The notes under the pieces were generated by a model, which worked only from the letters and a program-made list of their open reading frames with translations, was not told where the DNA came from and ran no database searches. DNA of 10,076 nt. Source: JAUWQU01 sp964605095. GTDB taxonomy: Bacteria; Planctomycetota; Phycisphaerae; SM23-33. Below, piece by piece: positions 1 to 5,922 of this stretch. The first letter of the stretch is position 1. Each line of letters begins with the position of its first letter. A program made the translations under genes and the position numbers. The DNA lies in assembly GCA_964605095.1 (NCBI GenBank), contig CAZSBS010000180.1, positions 1-10,076 of the forward strand, in the 5' to 3' direction.

Positions 1-18
1 AGGCTGCACGAGGAGGTC

Positions 19-179
19 TAGAGCAGTTTAAGTTTTTGTGTAGCAGGTCGGCCGTAGCCGAGGACGAGCCAGGCAAGGAAGCCGAAGCAGGCGATGCCTT
101 AGCATCGCCGATGCAGGCTGACGCGGCATGGCGACGCCACAGGCAGGCCGAACGCTACAGAAAAAGTTAAGCTGCTCTA
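19..179. mobile_element. MITE-like element with 24-bp terminal inverted repeats
   Basis: The left end 21-44 (GAGCAGTTTAAGTTTTTG then TGTAGC) matches the reverse complement of 154-177 at 21 of 24 positions. A TA dinucleotide lies outside each end (19-20 and 178-179), as expected if insertion duplicated a TA target. The repeat continues weakly inward (GGTCGGCC at 46-53 against GGCCGAAC at 146-153). The centre holds a perfect hairpin: GGCGATGC at 90-97, loop CTTA, GCATCGCC at 102-109. At about 160 bp it has no room for a transposase. TA-flanked short elements are typical derivatives of IS630/Tc1-mariner transposons; that assignment is inference. Other copies in the genome would settle whether it is mobile. 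Confidence 0.65.
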
Positions 180-304
180 AGTAACGTCCCCGGAGAGCCG
201 TCTGCCGCACGAGTTGTTCGAGGCCTGACGGGGAGGGCTCAGCTACTGACCACCTTCCGACTACCTTCTTGCGGCGTCGGCTGTTTTCTGGTACGTCCAT
301 GCCA

Positions 305-1183
305 ATGGCCGACAACGATCAGGCATGGACAGTCCTTCGCCTTATAAACTGGACAAAGGATTACTTCGCCAAAGGCGGGCTTGCCGATGCGCGCCTGGCG
401 GCAGAGGTGATTTTGGCCCATGTCCTGAAGTGCCAGCGGATCGAGTTGTACGCCCGCTTCGAGTATGTGCCGACGCCCGAGCAGCTCGCGGCCTACCGGA
501 ACCTGGTCGCCCGTGCCCGCAAGCACGAGCCTGTGGCCTACCTCGTCGGGCACAAGGAGTTCTACTCGCTGCGGTTCAAGGTGACGCCCGAGGTGCTCAT
601 CCCGCGACCCGAGACGGAGATGCTTGTCAGCGAGGCCATCGCGCACGTAAAGCAGTTGGGCCGGCCGGGCCGGCTGTGGGATGCCTGCACGGGCAGCGGA
701 TGTGTCGCGGTCGCTCTCGCCAGCCTGCTGCCGGACGCCCAGGTGCTCGCGACGGACATATCGCCGACGGCGATAGAAATCGCGGCCGAGAACGCCGCCG
801 CCCACAGCCTCACCGGGCGAGTGACGTGCCGACAGTCGAACCTGCTGGACATTCCAACCGACTGCGACGCATGGAAACAAGTGGACGTCCTGACCGCCAA
901 TCCGCCGTACGTGGCCGAGGGCGACGAGGTGGCTGAGGATGTCCGCCACGAGCCGCGAGTGGCGCTTTACGCCGGCCCCGACGGGCTGGGCGTGGTCCGA
1001 CCCCTGCTGGCCCGCGCACCGCAGGTAATCGCCCCCGGAGGGATACTGGCGATCGAGTTCTCCTTCAGCCAGGCCGGCGCCGTCCGCGATCTCATCGTCG
1101 CCGGCGGGGCCTTTGACGAGCCGCGAATCCTCCGCGACCACCAGGGAATCGAACGGGTGGCCGTGGCGAAACGAAAAGCGTAA
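305..1183 (+). CDS. prmC: PrmC/HemK, peptide chain release factor N5-glutamine methyltransferase
   Basis: This enzyme transfers a methyl group from S-adenosylmethionine to the glutamine of the GGQ motif in release factors RF1/RF2, in the cytoplasm, which improves translation termination. The 292-residue product has the family layout: a helical N-terminal domain (about 1-90) that docks the release factor, a linker with IPRPETEMLV (99-108), the SAM-binding loop DACTGSG (126-132), an acidic strand end (ATDIS, 149-153), and the catalytic NPPY motif (199-202) that holds the substrate glutamine. I chose ATG 305 because MADNDQAWTVLRLINWTKDY aligns well with family N-termini. ATG 299 and TTG 269 are in frame upstream, and none has a clear Shine-Dalgarno. 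The TAA stop lies 17 bases from the stop of the convergent gene at 1201. The usual partner prfA would be expected upstream, where the window starts with a MITE-like insertion. Confidence 0.93.
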   Translation: MADNDQAWTVLRLINWTKDYFAKGGLADARLAAEVILAHVLKCQRIELYARFEYVPTPEQLAAYRNLVARARKHEPVAYLVGHKEFYSLRFKVTPEVLIPRPETEMLVSEAIAHVKQLGRPGRLWDACTGSGCVAVALASLLPDAQVLATDISPTAIEIAAENAAAHSLTGRVTCRQSNLLDIPTDCDAWKQVDVLTANPPYVAEGDEVAEDVRHEPRVALYAGPDGLGVVRPLLARAPQVIAPGGILAIEFSFSQAGAVRDLIVAGGAFDEPRILRDHQGIERVAVAKRKA

Positions 1184-1200
1184 AGCAAAGGGGTTAAGAT

Positions 1201-1866
1201 TTACTTCTCTGTGCTGGAAACCGAATCCGGCTCGAAGTATTTGCCGGAAGGCCCAGCCGCGACGATCAAACACTGGACGCCAGCAGGAACAGTCCATTCA
1301 GCCAAAATCTTGTTGGCATCCTGCGGGCAGTTATCGGCGTTGAGGTATCTGGCGTTATCCGCGACGACGAAACGCATAGCGCCTTTCTTAGTGTCCGCCC
1401 GAGCCGGGAAGTAAAGGATCGCCATAGGCGGGTCGCGGAAGTCGATAATGGTGTTGGGCACCCCCGCGACAGTGCCAAGCATGCTTCTATCAAACTGGCC
1501 GTAGTACGAGACGGGGAACGTGCCGTTGGGATCTGCGAACAGGCATCGGGCCAGAAGGGCGCTGCCGGCGCTGCGACAGTTGGGGTACTTCTCGGGGCTC
1601 GTCCCGCTGATCAGGGCACCCATGCTCTCAGGATCCTGCCCGGGATAGTACCGGTTGCCGGTGCCAGATATCTTGTATATGGAAGCCCCGTCGGATAGGG
1701 ATCGAACCCTCACAAGCAGTCTCATGCTGGTATGGGGTCTCTCCCGATCGATGCGCCTTGCCAAAACTATAACCACGGCGGCATAGACCAACAGCACAAT
1801 GATCCCCGCGACCACGAGGAACTTAACACTGGCTGAGCCCCGCCGCTTGGTCGTGTCTGCTTCCAT
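1201..1866 (-). CDS. Membrane-anchored protein resembling a degenerate type II pseudopilin
   Basis: The 221-residue product starts with a short basic stretch (KRRG, 7-10), then one hydrophobic helix (about 16-36), then a soluble domain predicted to lie outside the membrane. The N-terminus lines up with the prepilin leader: G10 takes the place of the residue before cleavage, and SASVKFLVVAGIIVLLV follows where FTLVELLVVIAIIALLV is usual. The conserved Glu+5 is replaced by Lys15, so normal processing or assembly is doubtful. The soluble part has Y/P/G-rich and cysteine-containing stretches (YYPGQDPES, ILYFPARAD, FVVADNARYLNADNC), similar in flavour to planctomycete PulG-like proteins that carry a short C-terminal beta domain. 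The start is well supported: AGGAGAT (1877-1871 on the minus strand) sits just upstream of ATG 1866. The gene converges on prmC. An alternative reading is a simple single-pass membrane protein unrelated to pilins. Confidence 0.75.
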   Translation of the reverse strand: MEADTTKRRGSASVKFLVVAGIIVLLVYAAVVIVLARRIDRERPHTSMRLLVRVRSLSDGASIYKISGTGNRYYPGQDPESMGALISGTSPEKYPNCRSAGSALLARCLFADPNGTFPVSYYGQFDRSMLGTVAGVPNTIIDFRDPPMAILYFPARADTKKGAMRFVVADNARYLNADNCPQDANKILAEWTVPAGVQCLIVAAGPSGKYFEPDSVSSTEK

Positions 1867-1942
1867 GGGTATCTCCTGGACCGACTAGAAGATGCTGGGC
1901 TACCTGATACGCATCCTGAATGAATATCGCGCAGCCGCCATT

Positions 1943-2063
1943 GCAAAGAAACATAACGCCTCACGGCGTCACTACGAACGCTCCGCGTGCGCTTGGCCGG
2001 TGGCGCGATTCGAACGTGCCACTGGCGTTTGTAGTGTGCCCGTCAGGGCATATTCTTCTTTGC
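1943..2063. repeat. Inverted pair of REP-like hairpins (REPIN/BIME-like) forming a four-way fold
   Basis: Two units face away from each other. On the plus strand GTAGTG (2031-2036) is followed by a hairpin TGCCC-GTCA-GGGCA (2037-2050) and TAT. On the minus strand GTAGTG (1975-1970) is followed by ACGCC-GTGA-GGCGT (1969-1956) and TAT. The hairpin stems differ at three base pairs but stay paired. GTAG in front of a short palindrome is the hallmark of REP sequences mobilised by RAYT transposases. The arms 1943-1981 and 2025-2063 match at 29 of 39 positions without gaps. They form an 8-bp basal stem (GCAAAGAA with TTCTTTGC) and a 12-bp central stem (1970-1981 with 2025-2036). An inner hairpin (2000-2007 with 2015-2022) caps the central arm. 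The family call is inference. Confidence 0.72.
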
Positions 2064-2268
2064 TACTCATGGGAACTCCGGTGCTGCCCTCAGGCCCAAC
2101 TGCTACTATGCTACCGCACGAGATTCAATCCGGTTGCGTATGAGTCCCGTATTCAGGGATCCACTGCCGCTTCGCCCAAGCCTTCTGCAATAGTATCCCT
2201 GCGTCCGTGCGGCGGACAAGAGCAAAATGGCGCGCCGGTGGGCCAGCATTGCAGGCCATGAACTTGCG
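2064..2268. other. Intergenic stretch with no gene seen
   Basis: This part of the 514-base gap between the pseudopilin-like gene and murA has no reading frame with a ribosome binding site. TGCTACT occurs at 2061-2067 and again at 2101-2107. There is a small hairpin GTCCG-TGCGG-CGGAC at 2203-2217. I see no convincing function for either. Confidence 0.4.
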
Positions 2269-2297
2269 TTGCCGCGGGGGTCTGGAAGTGGTATGTT
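2269..2297 (+). promoter_or_regulatory. Possible murA promoter
   Basis: TTGCCG (2269-2274) and TATGTT (2292-2297) are separated by 17 bases, and each matches the sigma-70 consensus at four of six positions. Transcription would start near 2304, giving a leader of about 75 bases before murA. The match is modest, and other promoters upstream are possible. Confidence 0.3.
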
Positions 2298-2312
2298 AGT
2301 GGCCCGATTCCT

Positions 2313-2334
2313 GTCTCGGCCTGGAGGCCGCGAC
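2313..2334. promoter_or_regulatory. 22-bp dyad in the murA leader
   Basis: GTC-T-CGGCCT-GG-AGGCCG-C-GAC is symmetric except for one position per arm. It lies 46 bases before the murA start codon, just downstream of the candidate promoter. It could be an operator or, in RNA, a leader hairpin. There is no U-tract, so it is not an obvious terminator. Confidence 0.4.
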
Positions 2335-2380
2335 TTAAGAGTGCAATTCAACGGCCCACGGAAGGGCGAGAAGAAGAACC

Positions 2381-3649
2381 ATGGACAAGCTAGTCATAAA
2401 CGGCGGCAACCGGCTCAAGGGAACTTTGGAGATCAACGGCTCGAAGAACGCGGCGCTTCCGATCATGGCCGCGGCGCTTCTTGCCGAGGGGCCAAGTACG
2501 CTTCGCCGGGTTCCCGAACTGGCGGACATCCGCAGCATGATGGAGCTGCTCAGCGACCTTGGCGTTTCGGTAAAGCGCGGCGCCGACGGCGTGATGCAGA
2601 TGAACGTCGAGGACGAGGCGTGCAGCCACGCCCAGTACGATCGCGTGCGGAAGATGCGGGCGAGCATATGCGTGCTTGGCCCTCTGCTGGCAAAGCGCAA
2701 GTGCGCCCGCGTGTCGATGCCCGGCGGCTGCGCGATCGGATCCAGGCCGGTGGACCTGCACCTTCGCGGGCTAAGGGCGCTCGGGGCGGAAATCGAACTC
2801 GAGGGCGGCGACATTGTCGCCAGGGCCAAGAAGCTCGTCGGCGCGAGCATATTCCTGGGCGGGCCGTTCGGCTCGACCGTGCTCGGCACGGCCAACGTGA
2901 TGATGGCGGCCACGCTGGCCAAGGGCCGGACTGTTATTGAGTCCGCCGCGTGCGAGCCGGAGGTCGAGAACCTCGCCGAGTACCTCATCGCCATGGGCGC
3001 GCAGATCCAGGGCGCCGGCACGCCGCGGATAACCATCGAGGGCGTCGATGAGCTTCGCGGCGTCGAGCACACCATAGTGCCTGACCGCATCGAGGCCGGC
3101 ACGTACATGATCGCCTCGGCCCTGACCAACGGCGAGGTAACGTTCCGCAACGTGCGGCTCGATCACATGATGGCCGTAGTGGACAAGCTGCGGGACATCG
3201 GCGTGATGGTCGAGCCAGTCGGCGACGACTCAGCCACAGTCACGTCCGCTCGACGACTCGAACCCACAGACGTGACCACCCAGCCCTATCCGGGCTTTCC
3301 GACGGACCTCCAGGCCCAGATCATGGCACTGCTGTGCCTTGCCGACGGCAACAGCGCGATAACCGACAAGGTCTTCCCCGACCGCTTCATGCACGTGGCT
3401 GAACTGATGCGAATGGGCGCCAACATCCGCAAGGAAGGCCCCACGACCATCGTCACGGGCGTAAGGAAACTCATTGGCGCGCCGGTGATGGCCAGCGACC
3501 TCCGCGCCTCGGCCGCCCTGGTCCTGGCCGGGCTGGTCGCCCGCGGCACGACGACCGTCCAGCGCGTCTATCACATCGACCGCGGCTACGAGTCTATCGA
3601 GACCAAGCTCGGCGCCCTCGGCGCCGACATCGCCCGCGTGCCGGAATAG
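2381..3649 (+). CDS. murA: MurA, UDP-N-acetylglucosamine 1-carboxyvinyltransferase
   Basis: MurA transfers enolpyruvate from phosphoenolpyruvate to UDP-N-acetylglucosamine in the cytoplasm, the first committed step of peptidoglycan synthesis. The 422 residues match the usual family length and the two-domain inside-out barrel. Key positions are present: Lys22 in INGSKNAALP, the loop PGGCAIGSRPVDLHL with catalytic Cys117 (equivalent to E. coli Cys115), Asp309 in FPTDLQAQ (the general base), and Arg401 in HIDRGYES. Cys rather than Asp in the active-site loop predicts sensitivity to fosfomycin. The start ATG follows a purine-rich but weak ribosome site (GAAGAAG). The gene shows that this lineage keeps peptidoglycan synthesis, consistent with current knowledge of planctomycetes. 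prmC lies about 1.2 kb upstream in the same direction. Confidence 0.97.
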   Translation: MDKLVINGGNRLKGTLEINGSKNAALPIMAAALLAEGPSTLRRVPELADIRSMMELLSDLGVSVKRGADGVMQMNVEDEACSHAQYDRVRKMRASICVLGPLLAKRKCARVSMPGGCAIGSRPVDLHLRGLRALGAEIELEGGDIVARAKKLVGASIFLGGPFGSTVLGTANVMMAATLAKGRTVIESAACEPEVENLAEYLIAMGAQIQGAGTPRITIEGVDELRGVEHTIVPDRIEAGTYMIASALTNGEVTFRNVRLDHMMAVVDKLRDIGVMVEPVGDDSATVTSARRLEPTDVTTQPYPGFPTDLQAQIMALLCLADGNSAITDKVFPDRFMHVAELMRMGANIRKEGPTTIVTGVRKLIGAPVMASDLRASAALVLAGLVARGTTTVQRVYHIDRGYESIETKLGALGADIARVPE

Positions 3650-3681
3650 AGAAACATCTTCACTTATCGCCTTGGCGCAAC

Positions 3682-3732
3682 TGGACTGCCGCATGCGGCG
3701 GGCCGATATGATAATTGCCGCGATGTTGCGGC
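3682..3732 (+). promoter_or_regulatory. Candidate promoter with two GCCGC/GCGGC dyads
   Basis: TATGAT (3707-3712) is a good -10 box. A weak -35 (TGGACT, 3682-3687) lies 19 bases upstream. A perfect palindrome GCCGCATGCGGC (3688-3699) sits between them, and a second dyad GCCGC-GATGTT-GCGGC (3717-3732) follows the -10. Two copies of the same half-site flanking a -10 suggest an operator for the downstream zinc-ribbon gene. The first palindrome lacks a U-tract, so it is unlikely to be the murA terminator. Confidence 0.45.
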
Positions 3733-3741
3733 ATGGAGCAT

Positions 3742-3746
3742 GGAGG
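3742..3746 (+). promoter_or_regulatory. Ribosome binding site deciding the zinc-ribbon start
   Basis: GGAGG sits six bases before ATG 3753 but directly abuts ATG 3747. The spacing therefore favours 3753, which gives a protein starting MRSFPYCCP. Confidence 0.65.
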
Positions 3747-3752
3747 ATGTGT

Positions 3753-3938
3753 ATGAGGTCGTTCCCGTATTGCTGCCCGAATCCCAAGTGCCGGGTGGTG
3801 CTTTCGATCCCCGAATCCATGAGGGGCCAGTCCGCTCGATGCGGAAGCTGTAGCCAGGAATTCATGGTCCCGTTCGCCGTGTCGCTGACGCTGCGGACAA
3901 CCAGGACCCAGCCCCCGCCTCTGAAAAAGGCAGGCTGA
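3753..3938 (+). CDS. Small zinc-ribbon protein, 61 residues
   Basis: The short product has a zinc-binding pattern: C8-x4-C13 near the N-terminus and C30-x2-C33 after 16 residues, followed by QEFMVPFAV. This arrangement (CPxC, a hydrophobic strand, a GxxxRC turn, CxxCxxxF) resembles the short MJ0042-type zinc ribbons found as single domains or N-terminal tags in planctomycetes. Here the first pair is spread to C-x4-C, with an extra C7. The C-terminal tail (RTQPPPLKKAG) is proline- and lysine-rich and probably flexible. No enzyme domain is present. The gene follows murA by about 100 bases but has its own candidate promoter and a strong GGAGG site, so it is probably expressed separately. The partner could be nucleic acid or protein; I cannot tell. 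Confidence 0.7.
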   Translation: MRSFPYCCPNPKCRVVLSIPESMRGQSARCGSCSQEFMVPFAVSLTLRTTRTQPPPLKKAG

Positions 3939-3992
3939 CAAGCCGGTCGACCGGGCAACTACATGCTATTTGCGCAGCGCTTCGACAAGGGA

Positions 3993-4013
3993 GGGCAAGG
4001 CCTGGGCTTGCCC
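3993..4013. other. Intergenic hairpin
   Basis: GGGCAAG (3993-3999) pairs perfectly with CTTGCCC (4007-4013) around a 7-base loop. It lies 54 bases after the zinc-ribbon stop. It could end that transcript, but no run of T follows, so the terminator reading is weak. Confidence 0.35.
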
Positions 4014-4035
4014 CGTCCGTCGGCTACCGAGGCTG

Positions 4036-4147
4036 TCCGATAATTTCAAACGGTCGGGTGCCGTGGTTCCTGCCTGCCTGCAGGCTGCGCAAACCATGGC
4101 CCCCGCTCGACGGCCGAGCCAGGAACCCGCTGGCATGAATTATCGGA
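4036..4147. repeat. 112-base imperfect inverted repeat with nested hairpins
   Basis: TCCGATAATT (4036-4045) is the exact reverse complement of AATTATCGGA (4138-4147). Further in, TGCC (4059-4062) pairs with GGCA (4132-4135), and GGTTCCTG (4065-4072) pairs with CAGGAACC (4120-4127). The centre has the palindrome GCCTGCAGGC (4076-4085) and a hairpin GCTCG-ACGGC-CGAGC (4105-4119). This multi-stem layout suggests a small mobile repeat or a structured RNA. It ends 10 bases before the -10 box of the EF-hand gene. Confidence 0.55.
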
Positions 4148-4157
4148 TCAGGTCGAG

Positions 4158-4166
4158 TATGATAAT
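4158..4166 (+). promoter_or_regulatory. Candidate -10 region of the EF-hand gene
   Basis: TATGATAAT contains two overlapping -10-like hexamers (TATGAT and GATAAT). The same nine bases occur at 3707-3715 before the zinc-ribbon gene. No good -35 is seen; the upstream position is taken by the end of the inverted repeat at 4036-4147. Confidence 0.4.
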
Positions 4167-4174
4167 GTATGGCT

Positions 4175-4196
4175 TGCCCGCACGGAGGTGTGGGCA
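4175..4196 (+). promoter_or_regulatory. Leader hairpin before the EF-hand gene
   Basis: TGCCCGCAC (4175-4183) pairs with GTGTGGGCA (4188-4196) around a GGAG loop, with one G-U pair on the plus-strand RNA. It ends 12 bases before the ribosome binding site, so it could affect translation or mRNA stability. Confidence 0.45.
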
Positions 4197-4208
4197 TCGT
4201 CCCTGTAC

Positions 4209-4214
4209 AAGGAG
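4209..4214 (+). promoter_or_regulatory. Ribosome binding site deciding the EF-hand start
   Basis: AAGGAG lies seven bases before ATG 4222. This start places a signal peptide at the N-terminus; the open frame upstream (from TTG 3970) is basic and disordered with no such signal. Confidence 0.8.
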
Positions 4215-4221
4215 ACGCCCG

Positions 4222-5904
4222 ATGCGCACGACCTTGCCTTGCGTGACTTGCCTTGCGTGCCTTGCCGCGGCGGCGTGGTTGCCCGCCCGGGCCGCCGACG
4301 CCAACTCCGCCTCTCAGCCCACGGTTCGAGATGCCTCACCGCAAGCGACTCCGGGGGCCTCGACGCAGCCCGCTCCCGATGTGCTTGGCGGCGCGATCGA
4401 TCCGTATCAGCCGGGCTCCGAGAGAGCGGCTTTCTTCAAGGCCGCAGGCGTCGATAACGAACTCGACGCCAAGGAGTTCGCCGTGGCCCGCAAGGCCGCA
4501 GGCGGCGCGAAAGCTCGACCCGCCGGCTCGTTCGTCCGCTCGTTCGTCCGCTCGTTCGACAACTGGAATGCCATGCTGGCGTTCGATAAGAACCGCAACG
4601 GCGCCCTCGACTGGTTCGAGGCCGAGGCGTACCGCCAGGACGTTCGCCGCCGTGTGCTCGCCGCCTTCGACGTCAACCGGGACGGCTGGCTCACCGGGCG
4701 GGAGAGGTCAGCCGCCAACGACATGCTCTCGGCCGGGCGATTGCCGGGTAAGTCGCCGGTTCTTGCCGAGCGAGTGCAAATCGACGAGCCTACCACGGCC
4801 CCCGGCGGGCAGGACGCCGCCGCCCTGGCTGAGATCAAGGAGCGAATGGCCCGCCTGCGCCGGCAGACGTTCGCCAAGTACGACCTCAACGGTGACGGCC
4901 AGATCGACGCCGCCGAGCAGAAGGCGATGGTTGACGCCGTCGGCAAAGAGGCCCAGGCGGAGCTGGACGATTTGGCAGCCAGGCAGTTCGACGCCGACGA
5001 CGACGGGCGGCTGGACGAGCAGGAGTTCGCCGCCATGGAAAAGGCCCTGGCCGAGCGGCAGGCCGGCGACGAGAAGGCCCGGCACGAGCGAGACCTGCGG
5101 CTCTTCGACGCCAACGGCGACGGGAAACTCGACGCTCAGGAGTCCGCCGCGCTGGCCGAGGCGAACGAGCGGCGGCTGGCTGAGGCCCGCCAATGGCGAG
5201 AGCGGGCGGATCTCCAGCGGTTCGACCTCGACGGCGACGGGCGGCTCGACGAGCAGGAGCGACTCCTGGCCGACGCCGAGGCCGTCCGGCGCGACGTGTA
5301 CGCCCAGGCCGGCAACCGCGCCGACGACGGGCGCCAGAACTGGCAGGCGACCGTGGAACAGTGGCGCTTGCGGAACTTCGACGCTGACGGCGACGGCAAG
5401 ATCAGCCAGGACGAGCAGGCGGAGGTTCAGAAATTCGAAAAGCAGTTCCGCGACATCGGGCAGAGCTTCCAGCGCCGCATGGGCGACCTCGACGGCGACG
5501 GCGAGGTCAGCGAAGCCGAGCAGCAAGCCATGCGGAAGGAGTGGCAGAAGTCAAGCTGGACGATCTTCGCCAAGAGCTTCCGCTACATGGACACCAACGG
5601 CGACGGGCAGATCAGCCTGGCTGAACGCGACGGCTTCCAGCGGCGGATGCAGCAGGGAGCCATCGGATACGTCGAGCGGTTCAGCGCGTCGTTCGACGCC
5701 GACCACGACGGGAGGCTCAACGCCAGGGAGCGCGAGGACCTCCTTGCCGGCATGGCCAAGCAGCTCGAGCAGCGCACGGCCAGGTTCGACGCCGACCATG
5801 ACGGCCGGCTCAGCCCTACCGAGGCCATCAACATGATGGAGGAGTTCGTCCAGCAGGACCTCGGCCTGCGCCCGTCGGCGACGGCGACCCAGCCCGCGAA
5901 GTAG
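4222..5904 (+). CDS. Secreted multi-EF-hand calcium-binding protein
   Basis: The 560-residue product has a signal peptide (MRTTLPCVTCLACLAAAAWL, cut near ARA-AD at 23-26), a low-complexity linker to about 55, then EF-hand loops through almost the whole chain. I count eleven loops, with first residues at 122, 150, 221, 257, 296, 335, 387, 422, 457, 492 and 523. Most have the full DxDxDGxxxxxE pattern, such as DLNGDGQIDAAE and DTNGDGQISLAE. The first two loops have Asn or Arg at inner positions and may bind weakly. Spacings of 31-39 residues dominate, with charged helices rich in Glu, Arg, Gln and Ala between loops. Such proteins are common in planctomycetes and are presumed to bind calcium in the periplasm or outside the cell; the role here is unknown. 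No catalytic domain or membrane anchor is present. It ends 18 bases from the stop of the convergent gene at 5923. Confidence 0.92.
   Translation: MRTTLPCVTCLACLAAAAWLPARAADANSASQPTVRDASPQATPGASTQPAPDVLGGAIDPYQPGSERAAFFKAAGVDNELDAKEFAVARKAAGGAKARPAGSFVRSFVRSFDNWNAMLAFDKNRNGALDWFEAEAYRQDVRRRVLAAFDVNRDGWLTGRERSAANDMLSAGRLPGKSPVLAERVQIDEPTTAPGGQDAAALAEIKERMARLRRQTFAKYDLNGDGQIDAAEQKAMVDAVGKEAQAELDDLAARQFDADDDGRLDEQEFAAMEKALAERQAGDEKARHERDLRLFDANGDGKLDAQESAALAEANERRLAEARQWRERADLQRFDLDGDGRLDEQERLLADAEAVRRDVYAQAGNRADDGRQNWQATVEQWRLRNFDADGDGKISQDEQAEVQKFEKQFRDIGQSFQRRMGDLDGDGEVSEAEQQAMRKEWQKSSWTIFAKSFRYMDTNGDGQISLAERDGFQRRMQQGAIGYVERFSASFDADHDGRLNAREREDLLAGMAKQLEQRTARFDADHDGRLSPTEAINMMEEFVQQDLGLRPSATATQPAK
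4528..4558 (+). repeat. 12-bp tandem duplication inside the EF-hand gene
   Basis: TCGTTCGTCCGC occurs twice in a row (4528-4539 and 4540-4551), followed by a partial third copy TCGTTCG. It encodes SFVRSFVRSFD just before the first EF-hand loop. The unit is a multiple of three, so copy-number change keeps the frame. Confidence 0.85.
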
Positions 5905-5922
5905 CGATAGGCGAGTCCCGCA

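Noticed and set aside
1184..1200. Terminator between the convergent prmC and pseudopilin-like genes
   Set aside because: The gap is 17 bases and no inverted repeat is visible in it.
239..1297. 352-residue antisense reading frame over prmC
   Set aside because: It is opposite a clear prmC with all family motifs; the frame is a GC-rich codon shadow with no recognisable domain or ribosome site.
1690..1715. tRNA T-arm-like GGTTCGATCC on the minus strand
   Set aside because: It lies inside a supported coding sequence, its stem pairs poorly, and no other tRNA arms are present.
1990..2036. tRNA-like T-arm (TTCGAAT with flanking stem) followed by a CCA on the minus strand
   Set aside because: No matching 5' acceptor strand, D-arm or anticodon arm is found upstream at tRNA distance. 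The stem is explained by the inner hairpin of the inverted repeat at 1943-2063.
1942..2063. tmRNA, because KEEYAL resembling a proteolysis tag is read near a T-arm-like stem
   Set aside because: The tag frame lacks the expected ALAA-type end and stop, and no tRNA-like domain can be formed.
2335..3150. 271-residue antisense frame over murA
   Set aside because: murA is unambiguous on the plus strand, and the antisense product is low complexity.
4840..5830. Regularly spaced GACGGCGACGG-like repeats suggesting a CRISPR or satellite array
   Set aside because: They are codons of successive EF-hand loops; the spacing varies and the frame is intact.
4253..5836. 527-residue frame overlapping the EF-hand gene in another phase
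   Set aside because: It consists of Ser/Arg/Pro/Thr low-complexity sequence, produced by reading the repetitive GAC/GGC codons of the EF-hand loops out of phase.
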